Assembly (NCBI GenBank): GCA_038210595.1
Contig: JBBQWN010000006.1
Coordinates: 1 to 64,000, forward strand
Length of the DNA stretch: 64,000 nucleotides
Direction of reading: 5' to 3'
DNA from: Glacieibacterium sp038210595
GTDB lineage: Bacteria; Pseudomonadota; Alphaproteobacteria; Sphingomonadales; Sphingomonadaceae
Under the pieces are notes generated by a model. The model did no database searches. It saw nothing but the letters and a program-made list of their open reading frames with translations, and was not told where the DNA came from. The translations under genes were made by a program, and so were the position numbers. Position 1 is the stretch's first letter. Each line of letters opens with the position of its first letter. Positions 54,170-63,071 of the stretch are shown one piece after another.

Positions 54170-54574
54170 TTAGGCGGCCGCGATCGCCTTCTCGATGTCG
54201 GCGACGGTGTGACCGGTCAGGTCCTTGGCAAGCTCGCCCGCCAGTATCGCCGAAAGCGCCTTGTGGTAGTGCTTCCGCAGCTCGCCCAAAGTCTTCGGCG
54301 CGGCGATGACGACCAGCGCCTCGATCTTGCCGCCGAGCACCTGCCCGTTCAGCCAAGTCGCGGTTGATGCCGCGAAGGCGTCCTCGACCAGCGTGCTGTC
54401 GTCGGGGTTGGCGGCGCTGCTGTGATGGCGGCCGCCGGACGGGATGCCGTCGGTACCCGGCTCGGGGTGATTCACCGCAGACAGCTTTGGCTCGGTGTCG
54501 GTGCCGCTGTTGCGGAAGACGAGCAGCTTCTCGCCGTCGGCGACCACGACAGTTGCAGCATGAGGCAATAGCAT
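54170..54574 (-). CDS. host-attachment/baeRF family protein
   Basis: A 134-residue protein with the family opening MLLPHAATVVVADGEKLLVF, a central GRHHSS stretch and a C-terminal LVVIAAPKTLGELRKHYHKAL, as in the proteins once annotated as required for attachment to host cells (eRF1-like baeRF fold). Attachment has been shown only in a few species; here a translation-related or stress role is as likely. Monocistronic, convergent with clpA. Confidence 0.82.
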   Translation of the reverse strand: MLLPHAATVVVADGEKLLVFRNSGTDTEPKLSAVNHPEPGTDGIPSGGRHHSSAANPDDSTLVEDAFAASTATWLNGQVLGGKIEALVVIAAPKTLGELRKHYHKALSAILAGELAKDLTGHTVADIEKAIAAA

Positions 54575-54711
54575 CGAATTCTCCCAAGGCGCGCGACAGC
54601 GCGAACGTTGCGGGCCTAACGCGGTGGTCGCGCGATGGATGCGTCGTCGCCCAAGCTTTGGTTCCGCGCGCCGCTGCGGCTAGGGTACAGCGAGCAAGCG
54701 CAGGGGGACCG

Positions 54712-55620
54712 ATGCCGACAATCGCCGCGAACGGCATTGAGCTGTTCTATGAAGACGCCGGCGACCCAGCCGCGCCTGCCATCGTGCTGGTCATGGGGCT
54801 GGCGGCACAGATGATCTTCTGGCCCGATGCGATGGTCGCCGGGCTGGTAGAGCGCGGTTTCCGGGTCATCCGCTTCGACAACCGCGATATCGGGCTGTCG
54901 ACGCACCTCAGCCATCTCGGGCGGCCGTCGCGGCTGCAATACGGACTGGCGTTGCTGGGGCTGCCCGCCGGACTTTCCTATGGGCTGCGCGACATGGCCA
55001 GGGACGCGGTCGGATTGATGGACGGGCTTAACATCGAACGGGCGCATGTCGTCGGCGCATCGATGGGCGGGATGATCGCGCAGACGCTCGCCGCCGACCA
55101 TGGCGGGCGGGCGCTCAGCCTGACCTCGATCATGTCGACCAGCGGGCGGCGCGGCCTGCCCGGCCCGTCACCCGCGCTCCGCAACCAGCTGATGCGCCCG
55201 CGCCCGGTCGGCAACCGCGAGGCCGCGATCGACGCCGGGGTGGCGCTGTACGCCGCGATCGGCGGCGTCGGGCCTGATGGCCGCGATCCAGGCGAGCTGC
55301 GTGCGTTGCTGGCGCGCGCCTATGACCGCAATTCCGATGCCGCCGGCGCGGCGCGTCAGCTGGGCGCGATCATCGCCGACGGCAGCCGCGTCGCGCGGTT
55401 GCGGCGCATCCGCGTGCCGACCCTGGTGATCCACGGGGCCGCCGACCCGCTGGTGCCGCTGGCCGGGGGCAAGGACACTGCCGCGCACATCCCCGGGGCG
55501 CGGCTGGAGGTGATCCTGGGCATGGCGCACGATCTTCCGCCAGCGCACGTACCGCGCATCACGGCGCTGATCGCCGACCATGCAGCGGCGGCGAGCCGGA
55601 CGATCACCGCCGCTCCGTAA
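54712..55620 (+). CDS. alpha/beta hydrolase
   Basis: A 302-residue hydrolase. It shows VLVMGLAAQMIFW as oxyanion region, RFDNRDIGLST, the nucleophile elbow GASMGGMIAQ with Ser, and late VIHGAADPLVPLAGG (Asp) and MAHDLP (His). Such proteins hydrolyse esters or lactones; substrate unknown. The ATG at 54712 follows a GGGGGACC stretch. It is followed 67 bases later by the phasin gene. Confidence 0.9.
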   Translation: MPTIAANGIELFYEDAGDPAAPAIVLVMGLAAQMIFWPDAMVAGLVERGFRVIRFDNRDIGLSTHLSHLGRPSRLQYGLALLGLPAGLSYGLRDMARDAVGLMDGLNIERAHVVGASMGGMIAQTLAADHGGRALSLTSIMSTSGRRGLPGPSPALRNQLMRPRPVGNREAAIDAGVALYAAIGGVGPDGRDPGELRALLARAYDRNSDAAGAARQLGAIIADGSRVARLRRIRVPTLVIHGAADPLVPLAGGKDTAAHIPGARLEVILGMAHDLPPAHVPRITALIADHAAAASRTITAAP

Positions 55621-55687
55621 CCCCTGCGACGCTCCCGGCGAAAGCCAAGGGCGCCAAAGCCCCGGCGCAGATGCAAGGAGCCTGACC

Positions 55688-56005
55688 ATGTCCGACATTC
55701 GCGAGAAGATGATCGAGCCGCTGAAGGCCGCCGGCGAGCAGATCAAGGCCGCGGGCGAGAAGGTCGTCGAGACGAGCTCGACGCTGAACGCCAAGATGAT
55801 CGATCATGCCGAGGCCAACCTCCGCGAGGCGTTTGCCGCAATGCGGGCAGCCGCCGGCTCCAAGTCGATCACCGAGGTCATGGCGGCGCAGTCGGCCTAT
55901 GTCCGCGAGCAGAGCGAGCGCGGCATGACGCAGGTCAAGGAAATCGGCGAGATCGTCGCCAATCTTGGCCGCGAGACGATGAAGACCATGTCCGGCAAGG
56001 ACTGA
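55688..56005 (+). CDS. phasin family protein
   Basis: A 105-residue amphipathic helical protein: EKMIEPLKAAGEQIKAAGEK and AQSAYVREQSERGMTQVKEI are typical of Phasin_2 proteins that coat polyhydroxyalkanoate granules. No PHA synthase gene is in the window. An AAGGAG sequence lies 10 bases before the ATG. Confidence 0.86.
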   Translation: MSDIREKMIEPLKAAGEQIKAAGEKVVETSSTLNAKMIDHAEANLREAFAAMRAAAGSKSITEVMAAQSAYVREQSERGMTQVKEIGEIVANLGRETMKTMSGKD

Positions 56006-56056
56006 TCGCCGGGCGCGCTGTTGACGGGCGCGCGGCGGGATGCAAGCGCAACCGCC

Positions 56057-57067
56057 ATGCTCCACACGCGCCATGTCGTCACCACGCCCCGCCACCGCAC
56101 GGTTTGGCTGGAGGCCGGTCCCGCCGACGGTCGACTGATGATCTTCGTGCACGGTTGGCCGGAACTCGGGTTGCTGTGGCGGCGGCAGGTCGATCACTTC
56201 GCGGCGGCGGGCTGGCGCTGCGTCGCGCCCGACATGCGCGGCTATGGCGGCTCCTCGGTCCCCGCCGCACCCAATGCCTATTCGATGCGCGAAATCGTCG
56301 CCGACATGGTCGAGCTGCACGACGCGCTGGGCGGCGTACCCGCGGTATGGGTCGGCCACGACTGGGGAAGCCCGGTGGCGTGGGCGTTGGCGGCGCATCA
56401 CCCGGAACGCTGCCGCGGCGTCGTCAACCTGTGCGTGCCCTATTTCCCGCAAGGCTTCGGCCTGGGCGCGGCGGCGGCGGCGATCGACCGCAACATCTAT
56501 CCCGCCGACGTCTATCCGGCCGGGCAGTGGGATTATTTCCTGTGGTATATGGAGAACGCGGAGCAGGCGGCACGCGACTTCGAGGCCGATATCCCCGCCA
56601 CGATCGCCATCCTCTACCGCAGCGGCCAGGCGAGCGATGTCGGCAAGCCGGCGATCACGGCCAGCGTGCGGGCCATGGGCGGCTGGTTCGGCCCGGCCGG
56701 TCGTGCGCCGCTGCTGCCGCGTGACGAGCAGGTGCTTAGCGAGGCCGACTATGATGCGCTGGTCGCAGCCTTCACCGCGACCGGCTTCACCGGACCCGAC
56801 AGCTGGTATCTGAACGGTTCTGAAAATGATGACTATTCGCGCGCCGCGCCGGGCGAGGGGCAGCTGGCGATGCCGGTGCTGTTCATCCACGCGGCGTGGG
56901 ACATCGTCTGCGACACCGTGAACACGCCGCTGGCCGACCCGATGCGCGCTGCCTGCACCGACCTCAGCGAGGCGACGGTCGCGGCGGGGCACTGGGTGGC
57001 GCAGGAACAGGGCGATGCCGTCAACGCCGCGATCGCCGGCTGGCTGACGGACAAGTCATTGAACTAA
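56057..57067 (+). CDS. alpha/beta hydrolase, epoxide-hydrolase-like
   Basis: A 336-residue hydrolase. Oxyanion motif FVHGWPELG, VAPDMRGYGGSS, and the nucleophile elbow VGHDWGSPVAWAL with Asp as nucleophile, as in epoxide hydrolases and haloalkane dehalogenases. The catalytic His is in AAGHWVAQEQ and an acidic residue in AAWDIVCD. Epoxide hydrolysis is the most likely activity. The ATG at 56057 is preferred over an in-frame TTG at 56021. tRNA-Val follows on the opposite strand. Confidence 0.9.
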   Translation: MLHTRHVVTTPRHRTVWLEAGPADGRLMIFVHGWPELGLLWRRQVDHFAAAGWRCVAPDMRGYGGSSVPAAPNAYSMREIVADMVELHDALGGVPAVWVGHDWGSPVAWALAAHHPERCRGVVNLCVPYFPQGFGLGAAAAAIDRNIYPADVYPAGQWDYFLWYMENAEQAARDFEADIPATIAILYRSGQASDVGKPAITASVRAMGGWFGPAGRAPLLPRDEQVLSEADYDALVAAFTATGFTGPDSWYLNGSENDDYSRAAPGEGQLAMPVLFIHAAWDIVCDTVNTPLADPMRAACTDLSEATVAAGHWVAQEQGDAVNAAIAGWLTDKSLN

Positions 57068-57073
57068 AGGGAA

Positions 57074-57148
57074 TGGTGGACGCGGCAAGGATTGAACTTG
57101 CGACCCCTGCGATGTCAACACAGTGCTCTACCACTGAGCTACGCGTCC
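57074..57148 (-). tRNA. tRNA-Val (anticodon GAC)
   Basis: Folds as a full cloverleaf read on the minus strand: acceptor GGACGCG/CGCGTCC, D arm GCTC-AGTGGTA-GAGC, anticodon stem CTGTG/CGCAG with loop TTGACAT (anticodon GAC), T arm GCAAG-TTCAATC-CTTGC, discriminator A and an encoded CCA at 57074-57076. It reads GUC and GUU valine codons. 75 bases including CCA. Confidence 0.95.
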
Positions 57149-57219
57149 ACTGCGGGCGTCATTAGACAAAGCGGGCGGGCCGCGCAACCGCTGTTGTCCT
57201 TCGCCGTGCACCGCCTATC

Positions 57220-58101
57220 ATGACTCCTGTGCCTCCCGAATCCCCCTCCGGCTTCACGGTCAGCGGTGACCTCGACGGGCGCTGGCCGCTGGTGCTCGCG
57301 TCGCCCCATTCGGGCCGGGAGTATCCGGCCGAATTCCTGGCGCGGACGCGGCTGACGCTGGCCCAGCTCAGGCGCGCCGAAGATGCCTATGTCGACGGCC
57401 TGCTCGACGGGGCGGCGACGACCGGGGTGCCGCGGCTGGCGGCACGCTTCGGGCGGTGCTGGCTCGACCTCAATCGCGCGCCTGCCGAGCTTGACCCGGC
57501 GATGTACGTCGAGCCCTTCGACGCGCATGCCGACCAGTCGAGCGAGCGCGTCCAGGCGGGGCTCGGCGTGGTGCCGCGGGTGGCGGGCCACGGTCTCGAT
57601 ATCTACCCGACGCGGCTCCGCCTCGGCGAGGCGCGGGCCCGCATCGCGGCGGTGCACGTGCCGTGGCACGCAACCCTGGCGCAGCTGACCGCGGCGGCGC
57701 GGCGAACGCACGGCTATGCGGTCCTGCTCGATTGCCATTCGATGCCGACGCCGGCGGGCAGCAACGCGCCGCAGATCGTCATCGGCGACCTGCATGGGCG
57801 CAGCGCGGCGCGCGCGCTGGTCGACGTGATCGCGACGCATTTCAGCGCGGGCGGGCTGCGTGTTGCCCGCAACGCGCCCTATGCCGGCGGCTACACCACC
57901 GCAGAGCATGGCCGGCCCGAGCGCGGCATTCACGCGGTGCAGATCGAGATCGACTGCGCCCTCTACATGGATCCGGCGCGGCTGACCCGGCACATGGGCT
58001 TCCCGGCCGTCGCGGCCGTGCTGACGACGCTTGCCGCGCGGCTGGTCGCGGTGGCACCGTCGCTCGGCCTGGGCACGCCCTTCGCCGAGGCGGCGGAATG
58101 A
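57220..58101 (+). CDS. N-formylglutamate amidohydrolase family protein
   Basis: A 293-residue metal-dependent hydrolase of the PF05013 family, which includes HutG-type N-formylglutamate deformylases. Motifs: LVLASPHSGREYP, DAYVDGLLDGAATTG, CWLDLNRAPAELDP, LLDCHSMPTPAG and APYAGGYTTAEHGRP. No other histidine-degradation gene is close by, so the exact substrate is uncertain. A minus-strand terminator overlaps its stop region. Confidence 0.88.
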   Translation: MTPVPPESPSGFTVSGDLDGRWPLVLASPHSGREYPAEFLARTRLTLAQLRRAEDAYVDGLLDGAATTGVPRLAARFGRCWLDLNRAPAELDPAMYVEPFDAHADQSSERVQAGLGVVPRVAGHGLDIYPTRLRLGEARARIAAVHVPWHATLAQLTAAARRTHGYAVLLDCHSMPTPAGSNAPQIVIGDLHGRSAARALVDVIATHFSAGGLRVARNAPYAGGYTTAEHGRPERGIHAVQIEIDCALYMDPARLTRHMGFPAVAAVLTTLAARLVAVAPSLGLGTPFAEAAE

Positions 58102-58133
58102 AAAAGGCCGCCCCGCGAATACGCGGAGCGGCC
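58101..58133 (-). terminator. terminator of the YceI/cytochrome b561 operon
   Basis: 12-bp stem with one G-T wobble (arms at 58106-58117 and 58122-58133, loop AATA on the plus strand); on the minus strand it ends in five T residues, about 100 bases past the stop of the last YceI gene. The plus strand has no T tract. Confidence 0.82.
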
Positions 58134-58234
58134 AGGGTTCAGGGAAGTAACCGGGCGAAGGGGGAGGACGCCCGGTCAGACCAAGATGGTCAGCCGCGTG
58201 CTGCACTGCAACCCCGCAGCCCATGAATTTTCGA

Positions 58235-58786
58235 TTACGGTGCGCGCTTTGCCGTCACCCGCACGGTCAAGGGGACCGCGAAGTCGACATATTCGGCCGT
58301 CGCATCCGATCCCATGCCGAGCTTCCAGGCCCGCCGGTCGAGCTGGACCTGCCCGGTCATCAGCGCATCATTGCCCTTCACCGTCAGTGCGAACGGCAGG
58401 GTGACCGGCACGGCAACGCCGCGGATGGTCAGCGTGCCGGCGGCGACGAAGCGGTTCGGTCCGGCGGCGGTGACCCGGGTCGCCACGAACCGCGCGGTCC
58501 GCGCCGCCTTCACCGCAAACCAGTCGTCCCCGGGCAAGGCTCCGTCGACGGTCCGGTCGCCCGTGCTGGCGGAGGCAAGATCGACGTCAACCGCGATCCG
58601 GGCGCGCGCCGGTGCCGCGGGATCGAAGTCGATCGCCGCGGTCCATTTGCCGAACTGCCCGAGGACCGGCTTGCCAAGCCACGTTGCCTTGAAGCCGATC
58701 GAGCTCGTCGCCGGCACCACCGTCCATTTGGATGCCGCCGCCGGCACCGCGGCGAGCAACAGCAACAGCGCCAGCGCGCGCCTCAC
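58235..58786 (-). CDS. YceI family lipid-binding protein (short form)
   Basis: A 183-residue exported protein. Signal peptide RRALALLLLLAAVPAAAS, then a YceI lipocalin-like barrel (KWTVVPATSSIGFKATWLG, GTLTIRGVAVPVTLPF, LDRRAWKLGMGSD). YceI proteins bind isoprenoid quinones or other lipids in the periplasm. The start is a GTG at 58786 overlapping the cytochrome stop by four bases. It forms an operon with cytochrome b561 and a second YceI gene. Confidence 0.9.
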   Translation of the reverse strand: MRRALALLLLLAAVPAAASKWTVVPATSSIGFKATWLGKPVLGQFGKWTAAIDFDPAAPARARIAVDVDLASASTGDRTVDGALPGDDWFAVKAARTARFVATRVTAAGPNRFVAAGTLTIRGVAVPVTLPFALTVKGNDALMTGQVQLDRRAWKLGMGSDATAEYVDFAVPLTVRVTAKRAP

Positions 58787-59328
58787 GCCCGGCCCGCGCC
58801 CGGCCAGATCCGCGCGAAGATATTGTCGCGGTCGAAATACTGATGCTTCAGCGCCGCCGCGACGTGCAGCGCGATCATCGCCAGTGCGACCCAGCCTAGG
58901 ATGCCGTGGAGGTCGTGATAGTTCCAGTTCTTCGGCACCGACAGCATCGGCACCTCGAACAGGCCATACCAGAACATCGGGAATTTCTTCGTCGAGACCG
59001 ACACCATCGCCCAGCCCGACAGCGGCAGCGCCAGCATCAGCACGTAGAAGCCCCAGTGCGAGACCTTGGCCAAGGCCCGCTCGAGCGTCGTCATGTGCGC
59101 AGGATAAGGCGGCACCGGATGGGTCAGCCGCCACAACAGGCGGAGCACGGCGAGCGCGAGAATGGTGATGCCGGTCGATTTGTGCAGCTGGACCAGCGTG
59201 AAGAACAGCGACTTGTCGGCATCCTCGATCGTATCGAACAAAAGTCCGACGACCAGGTTACCGATGAGCAGCACCGCGATCGCCCAGTGGAGCGCGATCG
59301 CAACCGTGGAATAGCGGCTGCGCTCCAT
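58783..59328 (-). CDS. cytochrome b561
   Basis: A 181-residue inner-membrane diheme cytochrome. Four hydrophobic helices, with histidines in HWAIAVLLIGNLVVGLLF, VQLHKSTGITILALAVL, HGILGWVALAMIALHVAAAL and SHWGFYVLMLALPLSGWAMV positioned for two b hemes. It passes electrons to or from quinone; fusion and clustering of b561 with YceI is common, pointing to a quinone-related role. ATG at 59328, with GTG at 59331 as an alternative; either way the start overlaps the upstream YceI stop. Confidence 0.92.
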   Translation of the reverse strand: MERSRYSTVAIALHWAIAVLLIGNLVVGLLFDTIEDADKSLFFTLVQLHKSTGITILALAVLRLLWRLTHPVPPYPAHMTTLERALAKVSHWGFYVLMLALPLSGWAMVSVSTKKFPMFWYGLFEVPMLSVPKNWNYHDLHGILGWVALAMIALHVAAALKHQYFDRDNIFARIWPGAGRA

Positions 59329-59939
59329 CACTTGACCAACTTATATTCGGCTTCGATGGCGATATCGACGTCGTCGCCGACGAACTGGACGCCGTAGTCC
59401 ATGCCCCAGGCGCTGCGCTTGATCGAGGTATGCGCCGACACGCCGATCCGTTCGGCCCCCATCAAGGGGTTGGGCTTGGTCGTGCCGTTGAACACGGCGT
59501 CGAGCACCACTGGCTTGGTGACGCCGCGCAGGGTCAAGTCACCCGTAATTTTGGCGGTCTTGGGTCCGGTGACCGCGATGCCGGTCGAGACGAAGGTGAT
59601 CTGCGGGAACTTGGCGCCGTTCATCCACTTGTCGCCGCCGCCGAGCTCCTTGTCGAAATCCACCTTGTCGGTGAACGGAAAATCCGTGCGGACCGAGTTC
59701 GCGTCAATAGTGACGCTGAGCTTGCTGTTGGCCGGGTTGGCGGCGTCGAGCTGCACGGTCGAGGCGATCTTGGCGAAGCGCGCGGTATAATTGGACAGGC
59801 CAAGATGCTTGACCCGCCAGGTCACGCTGGTGTGGCTGGGGTCGGCTTCGTACCTGCCCGACGGCGCGTCGATCGGCGCTGCAAAAGCGGGCGCGGTGAG
59901 CGTTACGGCGAGAGCGGCAGCAGTCAGCAGGCGGCGCAT
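59328..59939 (-). CDS. YceI family protein (long form)
   Basis: A 203-residue exported YceI protein. Signal peptide RRLLTAAALAVTLTAPAFA, mature start PIDAPSGRYEADPSHTSV, then VKHLGLSNYTARF, LGGGDKWMNGAKFPQITFVS, and the terminal SIKRSAWGMDYGVQF. First gene of the YceI-b561-YceI operon; AAGGAG precedes the ATG. The two YceI copies differ clearly in sequence, so they may bind different lipids. Confidence 0.93.
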   Translation of the reverse strand: MRRLLTAAALAVTLTAPAFAAPIDAPSGRYEADPSHTSVTWRVKHLGLSNYTARFAKIASTVQLDAANPANSKLSVTIDANSVRTDFPFTDKVDFDKELGGGDKWMNGAKFPQITFVSTGIAVTGPKTAKITGDLTLRGVTKPVVLDAVFNGTTKPNPLMGAERIGVSAHTSIKRSAWGMDYGVQFVGDDVDIAIEAEYKLVK

Positions 59940-60011
59940 CGGAACTCCTTCGTGCGAGGACGACCGATGTCTAGCCGGTCGCGCCGCTCGGCGGAAGCCG
60001 CCCTGCGGCGC

Positions 60012-60761
60012 TTAGGCCTTTTGCCCGTTCTGCTTCTCGAACAGGCCGCCGATCTGGGCGAGACCGAACAGGTGCGCATAGATCAAGCCGAGCATGCCGT
60101 TCTGGACCATCTTGCGGGCCTGATCGCCGCGGATCGCCTGCAGCTTCTCCTCGGAGACCATGCGAAAGCCGCGGTACACCGCCGGCTCGGGCATGTTCGG
60201 CTGCTGGATCGTGACCTCGCCGTCGATCATCAGGTCGAGCTTGGCGAGCTCCTCCATGAAACCGCGGGTGCGGGCAACCGCCTGCTCGAACTGCTCGCAG
60301 AACGCCAGAATGTTCTTGGTCGTGTCGGTCGGCTCGACGCCGTTGAACAGCTTCTCGTCGGCGTCGGGATTAACCTGGCCGTCCTGATCGTCGAAGCACA
60401 GCGACAGCTCCTCCGACGTCTCGGTCAGCCGCGCGAGCATGAACGGATAGCGGCGCACGAACGCCGGGACATAGGCGCCGCGCTCCCACTGGCCATCGGC
60501 ATCGACGTACAGGTTCTGGCCCTCGGTCAGGCCGACCAGCGCCAGCGGGGCGGGGTTGTCGCCAAGCCCGAAGACGATCGGATAGTGGCGCTGAACGATC
60601 GCGAATTCGTCGACAGTCACCGGAATCGCGTGGGTGCCGTGGGCGAAGGCAAAATTCTCGCGCAGCTTCAGGCCGTGGTTCGGGTGCAACTGCGACGACA
60701 GCGGCACCAGCGAGTTGTAGAACAGCGGCAACTGAGCGGCGGCGGCGGGCGAACTGGCCAT
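60012..60761 (-). CDS. SapC family protein
   Basis: A 249-residue protein: LPLFYNSLVPLSSQLHPNHG, FAIVQRHYPIVFGLGDNPAP and LAFCEQFEQAVARTRGFMEE match the SapC family. In sphingomonads and caulobacters sapC genes commonly lie near TonB-dependent receptors and modifying enzymes, and here a second receptor begins about 2.3 kb away. Its role is not known. The ribosome-binding sequence is weak. Confidence 0.88.
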   Translation of the reverse strand: MASSPAAAAQLPLFYNSLVPLSSQLHPNHGLKLRENFAFAHGTHAIPVTVDEFAIVQRHYPIVFGLGDNPAPLALVGLTEGQNLYVDADGQWERGAYVPAFVRRYPFMLARLTETSEELSLCFDDQDGQVNPDADEKLFNGVEPTDTTKNILAFCEQFEQAVARTRGFMEELAKLDLMIDGEVTIQQPNMPEPAVYRGFRMVSEEKLQAIRGDQARKMVQNGMLGLIYAHLFGLAQIGGLFEKQNGQKA

Positions 60762-60856
60762 GAGAAACGGGCTTTCGAAACGTCGGTTGCGGACTGGACC
60801 CCCCGGGGTCCGCGATGGGCAGAGCGTTTAGGCACGCGGAGCGGCGCTGGCAAGAC

Positions 60857-62278
60857 TTACAGGATCTTGCCCGGATTCAGGATGCCGAGCGGGTCGAGCG
60901 CCGCCTTGACGGCGCGCATCGCGGCGAGTTTGCCGGGGTCGGCGCGGGCTGCCAGTTCGGCGCGCTTAACCGTCCCGATGCCATGTTCGGCGGAGATCGA
61001 GCCGCCCGCCGCGGTCACCAGGTCATAGACCAGCGCCGTCACCGCCGGGCCATGGGCGGCCAGCCAGGCGGCACCCTGCCCGACCGGCGGGCGGACGTTG
61101 AAGTGCAGGTTGCCGTCGCCGAGATGCCCAAAGGCCAGCACGCGGGCCCCGGCGAACCGGCCTTCGACGTCCCAGGTGGCGGCATCGGTGAAATCCGGCA
61201 TCGCGGCGACCGCGACGCTGATGTCGTGATGGAGCGACGGGCCGTCGCGGCGCTCGGCCTCCGGCAGTTCCTCGCGGATGCGCCACAGCGCGGCGGCCTG
61301 GTCGAGCGAGGCCGCAACGGTGGCGTCCGCGATCTCGCCCGCTGCTGCCGCGTCAGCGAACGTATCGGTGAGCAGCGCCTCGAGACTGGCCGGGCCGGCA
61401 AGCTCGACCAGTACGTGCCAGAGGTGCGCCCCGGCGAGCGGCGCGCGGATGCCCTCGACGAGCCGCGCGGTCAGGGCGACGCCCTCGCCGGGCATGAGTT
61501 CGAAGCTCTCGACCTGCCCGCCGGACGCCGCGCGCAGCCGTGCCAGCAGCGCCAGCGCGGCGTGCGGGCTCGCGACCCCGGCCCACCCGACCGCCCGGTG
61601 CGCCGGCGCGGGCACCAGCCGGAGCGCGGCGGCGGTGACGATCCCGAGCGTGCCTTCGCTGCCGATCAGCAGCTGCTTGATGTCATAGCCGCTGTTGTCC
61701 TTGGCGAGCCCGGTCAACTGCTGCAGCAGCGACCCATCGGGCAGCACCGCCTCCAGCCCGGCGACGAGCGCCCGCATGGTGCCGTGCCGCAGGACCTGCA
61801 CGCCGCCGGCGTTGGTCGCGATCAGGCCGCCGATGGTGGCGCTGCCCTTGGCCCCGAGCGACAGCGGAAACTCGCAAGCCGCGGCGCGCGCGGCGGCGTG
61901 CACGGTCTCCAGGATCGCACCCGCCTCGACGGTGATGGTCAGCCCGGCCGCGTCGACTGCGCGGATCGCGTTCATGCGCACCGTCGACACCAGCACGGCA
62001 CCGCCCGCCATATCCGGGATACCGCCGCCGACAAGCCCGGTGTTGCCGCCCTGGGGCACCAGCGTGACCCGGTGGGCAGCGGCCGCCCGGACGATCCGCA
62101 CCACCGCAGCGGTATCACGCGGCAGCAGCAGCAGCGCCGCACGGCCGCGCACCGCACCGCGCCAGTCGATCAGGTGCGGGGCCAGCGCCTGTGCATCATC
62201 GGTCCAGTTGCCGGCTCCCGCGGCGGCCTGCAGCGCGGCGATTGCGGCAGGCGACGGCGGGGCGGGCGGCAACGACAC
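60857..62278 (-). CDS. FAD-binding oxidoreductase, glycolate oxidase/D-2-hydroxyacid dehydrogenase type
   Basis: A 473-residue flavoprotein of the GlcD/D-2-hydroxyglutarate dehydrogenase group. The PCMH-type FAD domain is visible as VTLVPQGGNTGLVGGGIPD and GSATIGGLIATNAGGVQVL, and the C-terminal domain as FGHLGDGNLHFNVR with ISAEHGIGTVKRAEL. It oxidises a 2-hydroxyacid and passes electrons to an unknown acceptor. The start is uncertain: GTG at 62278 gives a family-like N-terminus, while an ATG at 62341 would add a basic, low-similarity stretch. Confidence 0.9.
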   Translation of the reverse strand: MSLPPAPPSPAAIAALQAAAGAGNWTDDAQALAPHLIDWRGAVRGRAALLLLPRDTAAVVRIVRAAAAHRVTLVPQGGNTGLVGGGIPDMAGGAVLVSTVRMNAIRAVDAAGLTITVEAGAILETVHAAARAAACEFPLSLGAKGSATIGGLIATNAGGVQVLRHGTMRALVAGLEAVLPDGSLLQQLTGLAKDNSGYDIKQLLIGSEGTLGIVTAAALRLVPAPAHRAVGWAGVASPHAALALLARLRAASGGQVESFELMPGEGVALTARLVEGIRAPLAGAHLWHVLVELAGPASLEALLTDTFADAAAAGEIADATVAASLDQAAALWRIREELPEAERRDGPSLHHDISVAVAAMPDFTDAATWDVEGRFAGARVLAFGHLGDGNLHFNVRPPVGQGAAWLAAHGPAVTALVYDLVTAAGGSISAEHGIGTVKRAELAARADPGKLAAMRAVKAALDPLGILNPGKIL

Positions 62279-62425
62279 GCCGGACGGGTTAGCGCGGCTG
62301 TGGCTTTCCCGCCAGCCTCCGCGACGAAACCGAGACACCATGTCGTTACGGGGTCATAATTCACTTGGCGTTCAAGCCGCGCCGGTCAACGCCACGTGCT
62401 GGTCCAAAAGGAATCGTTGCGAAAA

Positions 62426-62875
62426 ATGTCTGGCTGGCGGGCGATCGTGGGGGTGACGCTCGCCGTGCTGATCGCCGAGCCGGCGACGGCGCGATTTCTG
62501 TGGTTCGGCAAGAAAAAGCCGGTCGAACGCGTGGTCGTCATGCCCGCACCGGTCGTACCGCGGCAGCCGCGTCCCGAGCCGCCGCTCGCCGGTCGCAACG
62601 CCTGCATCGACGTGACCCGCCTGGCCGGCGCGCAGCTGTTCGGCGACTCTGCTGTCGAAGTCTCACTCAAGAACGGTGCGCGCTGGCGGATGCATTTCGC
62701 GCAAGGCTGCCCGGCCCTCGATTTCTACCAGGGCTTCTATTATCGCCGCGCCGAGCAGGGGCGGCTGTGCGCCGGCCGCGACGCCGTCATCTCACGCTCG
62801 GGCGGTGAATGCGCCATCGCCAGCATCGTCCAGACCCGCAAGGCAAACCGGCCGCGGCAGCGGCGACACCGTTAA
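62426..62875 (+). CDS. small exported protein, DUF6491-like
   Basis: A 149-residue protein. Hydrophobic signal sequence WRAIVGVTLAVLIAEPATA, proline-rich linker, then CIDVTRLAGAQLFGDSAVEV, a central WRMHFAQGCPALDF and RLCAGRDAVISRSGGECAIAS with three further cysteines; this resembles the DUF6491 pattern but the assignment is tentative. Function unknown. The C-terminus is very basic (RKANRPRQRRHR). ATG 62426 has AAGGA about 12 bases upstream. Confidence 0.72.
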   Translation: MSGWRAIVGVTLAVLIAEPATARFLWFGKKKPVERVVVMPAPVVPRQPRPEPPLAGRNACIDVTRLAGAQLFGDSAVEVSLKNGARWRMHFAQGCPALDFYQGFYYRRAEQGRLCAGRDAVISRSGGECAIASIVQTRKANRPRQRRHR

Positions 62876-63071
62876 CAACTCGTCAATTTTGTTGCACTTT
62901 GGCCACGCCGCCGCGTTATGACCGCGCAGCCCGCGAAAATCGCGCGTGACGCTGGACAAGCACCCAGAAAGTCGCTTCACTAATACGTGAACCGGTGGGC
63001 ATGTCGCCCGCCGTTGCCGCCGACCTCGCGATAAAACAGCGGGGCGGTGCCAAACAGGGGGGGATGCCGTC

